This document shows positions 1 to 5,104 of a stretch of DNA of 5,104 nt, one piece after another. Source of the stretch: an uncultured Clostridia bacterium (GTDB lineage: Bacteria > Bacillota > Clostridia > Oscillospirales > Ruminococcaceae); NCBI GenBank assembly GCA_947302065.1, contig CAMYUO010000174.1, positions 1 through 5,104 of the forward strand. Direction: 5' to 3'. Position 1 is the first letter of the stretch. Each line of letters begins with the position of its first letter. Made by a program: the position numbers and the translations under genes. A model generated the notes under the pieces. It was not told the origin of the DNA. It ran no database searches and saw only the letters and a program-made list of their open reading frames with translations.

Positions 1-702
1 CTGACCTGTGAATTTCAGGCGGTAGTTGAACATACCCAGCACGCAGTCAACGACTCCGACATCGTTGCCCGCATCTTCAAGGATAGGTCCCTGCTCGATA
101 TGCGTTTCAAACATATACTGATAGTTTTCGGGGTTGAGTCTGAATTTCTTGTCGCCCTTGAAGCCCGAATTTTCCAGCGCCTCGCCAAAGGTCTTGGTGC
201 TGTCGAGAATGCTCTTTGACTGCATCATATCCTCATATCTGAACTTGCTGCGGATATCCTCGGGCAGCCAGTCGTAGCACACGATGCCTGAACACATCAT
301 TGCAGGCGGATACAGCGAGCCTTCCTCGTTTGTCCAGATCATAGCGGTGAGCGGATGCTTGTGCGGGATGTTCTGTTCAACGACTGATTCCAGCACCTCC
401 ATTGCACTCATTACACCAAGTATTCCGTCATAGTTTCCGCCGTTTTTGACCGAGTCGCAGTGCGATGCCATAACGATGCGCTTTGCGCTCGGGTCTTTGC
501 CGGGGATAGTTGCATATATGTTTGCCACATCGTCGATCTCGATGACCGCACCGATAGCCTTCATTCGCTTGATGAACTCATTTCTTGCCATGATAGCCTC
601 GGGAGAAAGGGAATAGCGGGTTATTCCACCGTGACCTGCGTCTCCGAACTTTGAAAATGTGGTGATCTTATCTTCCATTCTTTTTTCGCTGCATGCATAC
701 AT
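1..702 (-). CDS. Zn-dependent M20-family amidohydrolase, probable N-carbamoyl-beta-alanine amidase (partial, C-terminus off window)
   Basis: N-terminal 234 residues of a hydantoinase/carbamoylase-family (M20) enzyme, still open at the left edge. Visible family marks: GHGGITR (about 23-29), ASHCDSV with metal ligand H81, GGNYDG with bridging D92, NEEGS (E126/E127, catalytic base and ligand), and ETHIEQGP with H201. It ends on FTGQ, just where relatives continue into ANHAG and the lid domain. The family cleaves N-carbamoyl groups from amino acids, releasing CO2 and ammonia. Beside PreA and an omega-aminotransferase the likely substrate is N-carbamoyl-beta-alanine (beta-ureidopropionase, PydC-type). 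Allantoate or N-carbamoyl-L-amino acid hydrolase cannot be excluded by sequence. The ATG at 702 has AAAGGA 8 bases upstream. An in-frame ATG at 711 overlaps that site and is less likely. Probably cytoplasmic: no signal peptide. The gap to the preceding gene is 24 bases. Confidence 0.9.
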   Translation of the reverse strand, partial: MYACSEKRMEDKITTFSKFGDAGHGGITRYSLSPEAIMARNEFIKRMKAIGAVIEIDDVANIYATIPGKDPSAKRIVMASHCDSVKNGGNYDGILGVMSAMEVLESVVEQNIPHKHPLTAMIWTNEEGSLYPPAMMCSGIVCYDWLPEDIRSKFRYEDMMQSKSILDSTKTFGEALENSGFKGDKKFRLNPENYQYMFETHIEQGPILEDAGNDVGVVDCVLGMFNYRLKFTGQ

Positions 703-710
703 AACAATCA

Positions 711-716
711 TCCTTT
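711..716 (-). promoter_or_regulatory. Ribosome binding site of the amidohydrolase; decides the start
   Basis: AAAGGA read on the minus strand, 8 bases before the ATG at 702. A second in-frame ATG at 711-709 begins inside this site and would have no usable spacing, so 702 is preferred. Confidence 0.7.
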
Positions 717-726
717 CTGAATCTGA

Positions 727-1131
727 TTAACGGGAACGCTTTTTCTGCTCGGGCACCCGTCTGCACTTTTCAAGCAGGTAAAGCACCTCTTCTGCGGTGA
801 TGAAAAACGCCTTTTCGTTTTTCTCGTCAAGCTCATACACCATGACGAGCTTATCGTCCCAGTCGTTTATGAAAAGCCTTGCTTTCTGTGCTCCGTAAGT
901 TTCCTTTACCTGCGGCAGTATCCTTGCAAATCCGTACAGCATACCGTCGCTCGGCGGATCAAAGCACAGCTTGTTCGCAGTTTCTTTTTTCAGTGTTATC
1001 TCGACGGGTATCTCGGTGTTGCCACCACCCGGCATTTTATACTGTTCATACAGAACAGTTCTGAATTTATCGGGTGTTATGTGATCTGACAGTCTGCACG
1101 ACTGTGCGTCATTGTAATGATTTCCCGACAT
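727..1131 (-). CDS. Uncharacterised 134-residue protein within the pyrimidine-catabolism operon
   Basis: I do not recognise this protein. It is a complete ORF with ATG at 1131, TAA at 729-727, and an AGAGGA site upstream. It fills the space between the aminotransferase (19-base gap) and the amidohydrolase (24-base gap), which supports it as a real operon member. It looks soluble: no signal peptide or membrane segment, mixed hydrophobic and charged segments suggesting an alpha/beta fold, a glycine turn MPGGG (33-37), alternating strand-like segments at about 40-48 and 84-101, a probable helix ITAEEVLYLLEKC (111-123), and a basic tail (QKKRSR). Three cysteines (12, 56, 123) form no metal motif. 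No catalytic signature is visible. It could be an accessory or regulatory partner of the pathway enzymes, but that rests only on position. A shorter start at M33 has no evident ribosome site. Confidence 0.75.
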   Translation of the reverse strand: MSGNHYNDAQSCRLSDHITPDKFRTVLYEQYKMPGGGNTEIPVEITLKKETANKLCFDPPSDGMLYGFARILPQVKETYGAQKARLFINDWDDKLVMVYELDEKNEKAFFITAEEVLYLLEKCRRVPEQKKRSR

Positions 1132-1142
1132 ACGCCATCACT

Positions 1143-1148
1143 TCCTCT
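1143..1148 (-). promoter_or_regulatory. Ribosome binding site of the uncharacterised small gene
   Basis: AGAGGA on the minus strand, 11 bases before the ATG at 1131 (9 if the following AG is counted). It lies just after the aminotransferase stop codon (TAA, 1153-1151). An out-of-frame ATG at 1138 sits between them. Confidence 0.6.
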
Positions 1149-1150
1149 CA

Positions 1151-2491
1151 TTATTTTGCGGCGAGCTTGTCTGCTTCGTCGAGCACCTCGTCAAGCTTCT
1201 GCATTTCCTCTTTCACCTGCTGCGGTGTGATTATCAGCGGCGGCGAGATTAGTATCATATTCTCGTGTGAATATGTCATAAAGCCTTTCTTTTTGAGCGC
1301 TCCGACAAGCCTGCCCATGATGCCCTCGGGATCTTTTCCGTAAGGCACGAGCGGCTCACGGGTCTGGCGGTCCCTGACAAGCTCAACGGCTGAAAACAGA
1401 CCGATGTATCTGACATCGCCGACGCTTGTGTGCTTTTGCTTGATCTGTTCAAGGCATTTGCCGAGCTCGTCGCCTGCTGCCTTAACGTTGCTCAGGATAT
1501 CGACCTTCTTGTAGAAATTCAGGCAGGCAACACCTGCTGCGCACGCAAGCGGATGACCGCTGTAAGTTAGTCCGCAGGAGAGCATATGATCGTCAAAATA
1601 TTCTGCGATCTTCTTGCTCACGACAACGCCGCCGAGCTGAACATAACCGCAGGTAACACCCTTTGCAAAGCTGACGATATCAGGCTTGACATCAAAATTC
1701 TCAAATGCAAACATCTTGCCTGTACGCCCGAAGCCTGCCATTACCTCGTCGCATATCATCATGATGCCGAATTCGTCGCATATCGCACGAACGCCCGGCA
1801 GATAGCCTTTCGGCGGGATAATAACACCGTTTGAACCTGTTATCGTTTCCATAACGATCGCAGCGATAGTGTCCGCACCCTCGTAAATGACCTGCTCACG
1901 CAGCTTTCTTACATAGTATTCGGATGCCTCTTCCTCCGTCTTGAACGGCAGAGCGTCACGGTAAACATACGGATCAAAGAACTTTACAAATCCCGGAACG
2001 CCCGGTTCAAGCGGCTGTCTGCGAGGTTCACCCGTGAGCGAGCCAGCACCGAATGTTGAGCCGTGATAGCTGCGGTAGCGTGACATGACTTTCTGTCTGC
2101 CCGTGTACATTCTGGCGATCTTAACAGCGTTCTCGTTTGCATCTGCGCCGCCGTTTGTAAAGAACACCTTGCCCATATTGTCGGGCATCAGCTCGATGAG
2201 CATCTTTGCAAGCTCACCTCTCGGTTCACTGCCGTATCCCGGAGACAGATAGCAGTATTTCTCTGCCTGCGCTTTGATCGCATCTATGATATCACGGTTG
2301 CCGTGACCTACATTGAGATTGACCAGCTGTGATGACATATCGGTGTATCGGTTGCCGTCATAGTCCCACATGTATATCCCGTCGGCTTTCTCGATCGGGA
2401 TAGGGTCAAGCCCTTTCTGCTTTGACCACGACTGCAGATTATAGGTGCAGTGTTCGTATTTGATCTTTTCTGAGATGTTTGCCATGCTCAT
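1151..2491 (-). CDS. Class III PLP-dependent aminotransferase, probable beta-alanine/omega-amino acid transaminase
   Basis: Full-length 446-residue fold-type I (class III) aminotransferase, a normal size for the family. Signatures: the phosphate-binding segment FFTNGGADANENAVKIAR (about 110-127), YHG (142-144) that stacks on the cofactor, ICDEV with D248 pairing with the pyridine nitrogen, SFAKG with Schiff-base lysine K277, and TYSGHP (309-314) completing the phosphate site. The segments RYRSYHG and GEPRR resemble the taurine/beta-alanine:pyruvate branch of the family. In this operon the expected job is removing the amino group of beta-alanine (or beta-aminoisobutyrate from thymine) to give malonate semialdehyde (or its methyl form). 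Acceptor choice, pyruvate or 2-oxoglutarate, cannot be read from sequence, and taurine or GABA remain possible. The start at 2491 has AAGGAG 9 bases upstream and overlaps the regulator stop by 4 bases. M3 (2485) is a poorer alternative. Confidence 0.92.
   Translation of the reverse strand: MSMANISEKIKYEHCTYNLQSWSKQKGLDPIPIEKADGIYMWDYDGNRYTDMSSQLVNLNVGHGNRDIIDAIKAQAEKYCYLSPGYGSEPRGELAKMLIELMPDNMGKVFFTNGGADANENAVKIARMYTGRQKVMSRYRSYHGSTFGAGSLTGEPRRQPLEPGVPGFVKFFDPYVYRDALPFKTEEEASEYYVRKLREQVIYEGADTIAAIVMETITGSNGVIIPPKGYLPGVRAICDEFGIMMICDEVMAGFGRTGKMFAFENFDVKPDIVSFAKGVTCGYVQLGGVVVSKKIAEYFDDHMLSCGLTYSGHPLACAAGVACLNFYKKVDILSNVKAAGDELGKCLEQIKQKHTSVGDVRYIGLFSAVELVRDRQTREPLVPYGKDPEGIMGRLVGALKKKGFMTYSHENMILISPPLIITPQQVKEEMQKLDEVLDEADKLAAK
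2488..2491 (-). other. ATGA stop-start overlap between regulator and aminotransferase
   Basis: The aminotransferase ATG (2491-2489) shares bases with the regulator TGA (2490-2488), giving the four-base ATGA junction typical of translational coupling. It ties the expression of regulator and enzyme together. Confidence 0.9.
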
Positions 2492-3669
2492 TTTATGTCA
2501 CTCCTTCTATCATAAAGATTAAGTACATCTTCGATCAGAAATGCGAGTATCAGCGAGCTTTTTTCGCTGTCGTCAAGCTCACTCCCGATGATCTCACGGA
2601 TAGCACGCATTTTGATGTTTATAGTATTGCGGTGTACGCCTGTGGTCTCTGCGACTTCGTTGACACTTCCACTGTGCGACAGATACAATCTGAGCGTGTC
2701 ACAGTAATCAGCATTTCGCTCGATGTCAAACCTGTGCAGAGTGCCAAGGTTTTCCCTTACGAATTCTCTCAGAACGTTCTTGTTTTTAACAGCGAAAACA
2801 AGTTTCATAACTCCAAGCTCGCTGTAATGTGTGCATGTCGTTTTGTTGAGCATAGACATCAGCATCGCAGCGTCAGCCTGTGCGTGCGCCTCGCTCACCT
2901 CGGCAAGTCCTTTGACCGTGTGAGATATCCCGATGTGGATATTTCTCTCGCTGCTGCCTGTGACCGCCTCAAACTCACTGCAGAACTGTGCTATCTCTTC
3001 ATCGCTGCAATTCTGTCTCACAGCGATAAGCGAGCCGTTGTGCATAAACAGCGACGAGTGAAAGTTTGAATGTTTTATCATTCGCCAGATGCGCATATCC
3101 ATCGTCTGCACCGCAGACCTTGTCATATTCACACCGTTCGAGGTCACACTTATCGAAACGACAGTGTATCTGCTCTTTTCGCCGAAAGCCGACCTGCCCA
3201 GAAGCTCACGGTATGTTTTCAGCGACGACGGCTCTTTGATTATCGCCCTGAACGCATCTGCGATAGAGCCTTCACGGTTTTCGTTGCCTATTATCCTGCG
3301 GCAGAAATCATAGGATATATCGACTATCCTTGTTGTCCACGGTATCGTGAAAATAGGAAAATCGTTCTGCTCACAAAAGACTATCACCGCAGGCGGAACA
3401 GCCGTTATGTGCGGTCCGATATTCACCACCAGGCCGACAGCACCCTTGGCTTTCAGGCTGATAACAAAGTCCTTCAGCCATTCTATGCCGACATGAGCGA
3501 TGCCCGTTGTGAATATCAGCTCGTTTCCGTGCAGAAAATCAGGCACCTCACTGTCTTCGACGATATGCACCCAGCGAACTGTGTTTTCCATACCGCCCGA
3601 GCCTGCGACAAGTCTCATCGAATAGCTCTTTTCAGCATTTTCGCACAGCTGTGAAAGTGAAATTGCCAT
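2488..3669 (-). CDS. PucR-family transcriptional regulator
   Basis: A 393-residue protein with the layout of PucR regulators. The N-terminal PucR/purine-catabolism sensor domain (about 8-125) includes VAGSGGMENTVRWVHIVE (21-38) and HGNELIFTTG (47-56). A middle GGDEF-like PucR domain spans about 165-280, with HIGIS (245-249) and helical AHAQADAAM (261-269). The C-terminal PucR-type HTH (about 322-385) contains LYLSHSGSVNEVAETTGVHRNTI (about 328-350). Known family members control purine, pyrimidine or amino-acid catabolism in response to pathway metabolites. Here it probably governs its own operon, with a base, dihydropyrimidine or carbamoyl intermediate as candidate ligand (inference). It is cytoplasmic, with no membrane segment. 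ATG 3669 has AAAGGAG 9 bases upstream. It follows the dehydrogenase by 15 bases and overlaps the aminotransferase by 4, so it is co-transcribed with its likely targets rather than divergent from them. No operator is visible, because the operon promoter lies off window. Confidence 0.9.
   Translation of the reverse strand: MAISLSQLCENAEKSYSMRLVAGSGGMENTVRWVHIVEDSEVPDFLHGNELIFTTGIAHVGIEWLKDFVISLKAKGAVGLVVNIGPHITAVPPAVIVFCEQNDFPIFTIPWTTRIVDISYDFCRRIIGNENREGSIADAFRAIIKEPSSLKTYRELLGRSAFGEKSRYTVVSISVTSNGVNMTRSAVQTMDMRIWRMIKHSNFHSSLFMHNGSLIAVRQNCSDEEIAQFCSEFEAVTGSSERNIHIGISHTVKGLAEVSEAHAQADAAMLMSMLNKTTCTHYSELGVMKLVFAVKNKNVLREFVRENLGTLHRFDIERNADYCDTLRLYLSHSGSVNEVAETTGVHRNTINIKMRAIREIIGSELDDSEKSSLILAFLIEDVLNLYDRRSDIK
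2501..2506 (-). promoter_or_regulatory. Ribosome binding site of the aminotransferase, inside the regulator gene
   Basis: AAGGAG on the minus strand, 9 bases before the ATG at 2491 and embedded in the last codons of the regulator. It favours M1 over M3 as the start. Confidence 0.75.
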
Positions 3670-3678
3670 AGCTCTCAG

Positions 3679-3685
3679 CTCCTTT
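3679..3685 (-). promoter_or_regulatory. Ribosome binding site of the PucR-type regulator
   Basis: AAAGGAG on the minus strand, 9 bases before the ATG at 3669. Its first base is the last base of the dehydrogenase stop codon (TGA, 3687-3685), so a ribosome ending there is placed next to the regulator start. Confidence 0.75.
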
Positions 3686-5104
3686 CAGGGCTTGGCGATA
3701 CGCTTGTTTTTGCTGCTGATCGCACCGCTCGGGCAAACGAGCATACAAAGGTGACAGCCAACGCACTTCGCTGCCGAAAGCCTTGCCTTGCCGTCCTGCA
3801 TCGTTATCGCCTGATGACCTGCATCAGAGCAGGAGAGGAAGCACCTTTCGCAGCCTATGCACTTTTTGATGTCAAATGACGGATACACAAGTGTTGAACG
3901 GTCGAGCATATCCGCAGGCACAAGCTGCGGCAGAGCCGTTCCGACAAGCTCGGAGACTTTTGTGATCCCGCGGCGTGCCATATATGTTTTCAGACCGAGG
4001 ATCAGATCGTCGATAATGCGGTAGCCGTACTGCATCACGGCTGTTGTGACCTGAACGTTGCTGCACCCGAGAAGAATGAATTCAAGTGCATCGTGCCATG
4101 TCTCGATGCCGCCCATTCCGCTGAGCGGAACTCCCGACAGGTGACCGCATTTTGCAAGGTCGTGAATGAACCTGAGTGCGATCGGCTTGACCGCCTTGCC
4201 CGAATATCCAGAAACGGAGCATCTGCCGTTTACCGACGGGCTGCTGACAAGCGTTTCGGTGTCTATTCCGAGAATACATTTTATCGTGTTGATAGCGGCG
4301 ATACCGTCTGCACCGCCCTGTGCGGCAGCCGTTGCAGGTATCTCCATATTGCCGATGTTCGGTGTCATCTTCGCAAGCACCGGAAGATGCGTGACGCTTT
4401 TGACAAGCTTGGTATAGCGCTTGACAAGCACGGGATCCTGACCGACATCAGAGCCGAGTCCGCCGCCGCTCATATGCGGACAGCTGAAATTGCATTCTAT
4501 CATGTCAGCGCCTGCCTCGGTCACCAGCTTTGACAGCTTGATCCACTCCTCGTCATTGCGTCCCATTATAGATGCGACGATGACCTTGTCGGGATAGTTC
4601 TTTTTCAGCCGTCTGAGAACATCGAGGTTGTATGTTGTCTCGTGATCGGAGATCTGTTCAAGGTTCTTGAATCCGATGAACGGAGTGCCCTCTTTGCCGA
4701 TAGTGCCAAAGCGTGGTGATACCTCCTCGGGTATCAGAAATCCTATCGTCTTGAACACCGCTCCTGCCCAGCCTGCCTCGAATGCACGGGCGCACATATC
4801 GTAGTCGCCTGCAACTATCGACGACGAAAGGAAGAACGGGTTCTCACAGTGAACTCCGCAGAAATCTATTGAAAGATCAGGCTCTTCATCGGTTTTTGTC
4901 TGCGCCGGCAGTGCCGAGATCATCTCACGCAGCCTTATCGGGCTGTCGTAATGTATGCACGCCTTTTCGCAGTCGCCCTGACAACCTGCACAGGTGTCAG
5001 CATCGACGAATCTGCCTGCGATATTTTCGTTTTCAAATCTTACTGCTCTGACTGCTCTTGACGGATCATATCCGTTCGGACAAGCAGCAGTGCATTTTGC
5101 ATTA
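3685..5104 (-). CDS. preA: PreA-type dihydropyrimidine dehydrogenase subunit with N-terminal Fe-S extension (partial, N-terminus off window)
   Basis: The frame is open to the right edge; 472 residues are visible, numbered here from the codon at 5103. Residues 76-472 match the roughly 411-residue E. coli PreA along most of its length. Marks include DLSIDFCGV (76-84), FKTIG with FMN-contact K118, NFSCP (205-209) whose C208 corresponds to the catalytic cysteine of mammalian DPD, INT (271-273) with substrate-binding N272/T273, and SGYSGKAVKPIALRFI. Two C-terminal [4Fe-4S] motifs follow: C415/418/421/425 and C447/450/453/457. The enzyme reduces uracil or thymine to the 5,6-dihydro form in the cytoplasm. 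Residues 1-60 are an added cysteine-rich module (see separate entry). ATG 4923 (M61) would give a standard-length PreA, but coding clearly continues upstream, so it is probably internal. It heads the visible operon, 15 bases before the regulator. Dihydroorotate dehydrogenase is unlikely given the double ferredoxin tail. Confidence 0.92.
   Translation of the reverse strand, partial: NAKCTAACPNGYDPSRAVRAVRFENENIAGRFVDADTCAGCQGDCEKACIHYDSPIRLREMISALPAQTKTDEEPDLSIDFCGVHCENPFFLSSSIVAGDYDMCARAFEAGWAGAVFKTIGFLIPEEVSPRFGTIGKEGTPFIGFKNLEQISDHETTYNLDVLRRLKKNYPDKVIVASIMGRNDEEWIKLSKLVTEAGADMIECNFSCPHMSGGGLGSDVGQDPVLVKRYTKLVKSVTHLPVLAKMTPNIGNMEIPATAAAQGGADGIAAINTIKCILGIDTETLVSSPSVNGRCSVSGYSGKAVKPIALRFIHDLAKCGHLSGVPLSGMGGIETWHDALEFILLGCSNVQVTTAVMQYGYRIIDDLILGLKTYMARRGITKVSELVGTALPQLVPADMLDRSTLVYPSFDIKKCIGCERCFLSCSDAGHQAITMQDGKARLSAAKCVGCHLCMLVCPSGAISSKNKRIAKP
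4924..5103 (-). other. N-terminal Fe-S module fused to PreA (partial protein domain)
   Basis: The 60 codons before the PreA-like ATG encode a module with AKCTAACP (C4, C8), then PSRAVRAVRF, then TCAGCQGDCEKAC (C38, C41, C45, C49), then SPIRLREMI. AKCTAACP resembles the APCxxxCP half of the first N-terminal cluster of DPD/PreT/GltD proteins. The second group followed by a P-I-x-L stretch resembles their second cluster, in compact form. In DPD this domain sits before FAD and NAD(P)H domains, whereas here it abuts PreA directly. The missing CxxC half of the first cluster should lie just off window. It would pass electrons to the PreA core (inference). Confidence 0.7.

Noticed and set aside
460..654. 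Plus-strand 64-codon ORF opposite the amidohydrolase
   Set aside because: The minus-strand frame here carries the M20 metal-binding motifs without interruption.
703..726. Possible promoter or terminator in the short gaps between genes
   Set aside because: The gaps are 15-24 bases and are largely taken up by ribosome sites. No stem-loop with a T-run and no -35/-10 pair was seen.
2479..3654. Long plus-strand ORFs (2479-3069 and 3070-3654) opposite the regulator
   Set aside because: They are antisense shadows of the PucR gene, whose minus-strand frame has clear family motifs, a ribosome site and matching operon junctions. The plus-strand translations show no recognisable domain.
4093..4533. 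Plus-strand 146-codon ORF and smaller antisense ORFs within the PreA gene
   Set aside because: These are shadows of the PreA frame, which is conserved over its whole length. They have no supporting domain or plausible operon context.
4923..4923. Taking ATG 4923 as the start of the PreA gene
   Set aside because: The frame stays open to the window edge and encodes cysteine motifs resembling the DPD/PreT N-terminal Fe-S domain. Only a weak AAGG precedes this ATG.
5030..5060. Short repeated AGAGCAGT units near the right edge
   Set aside because: This is two adjacent Arg-Ala-Val codon runs (RAVRAV) within coding sequence, not a DNA repeat or operator.

Overview
The window looks like a stretch of a single bacterial operon that runs leftward (all genes on the minus strand) and encodes reductive pyrimidine catabolism. 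The route is uracil/thymine to dihydropyrimidine, then N-carbamoyl-beta-amino acid, then beta-alanine or beta-aminoisobutyrate, then a semialdehyde. Strong purine-rich Shine-Dalgarno sites (AAAGGAG, AAGGAG), tight gene packing, roughly even base composition and a PucR-type regulator suggest a Firmicute, most likely a gut-type Clostridia. This is inferred from style, since there is no rRNA or marker gene.

In transcription order (right to left): (1) 5104-3685, a PreA-type dihydropyrimidine dehydrogenase catalytic subunit. Its frame stays open to the right edge, and it carries an extra cysteine-rich Fe-S module fused in front of the usual PreA start. (2) 3669-2488, a PucR-family transcriptional regulator. 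(3) 2491-1151, a class III PLP aminotransferase, probably beta-alanine/omega-amino acid:pyruvate or 2-oxoglutarate. (4) 1131-727, a 134-residue protein that I do not recognise. (5) 702-1, the N-terminal half of an M20-type zinc amidohydrolase (N-carbamoyl-beta-alanine amidase/beta-ureidopropionase type), cut by the left edge.

The gaps between genes are 15, -4, 19 and 24 bases, and each internal start has a good ribosome binding site. No internal promoter, terminator, RNA gene, repeat, CRISPR array or mobile element was seen, and no stretch over 300 bases lacks a gene. The dihydropyrimidinase that should link PreA to the amidohydrolase, a PreT-type electron-delivery subunit, and the enzyme that consumes the semialdehyde are not in the window. 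They may lie on either side.

The two least ordinary points are the N-terminal Fe-S module joined directly to PreA without an intervening FAD/NAD(P)H domain in the visible part, and the unrecognised small protein inserted between two pathway enzymes.
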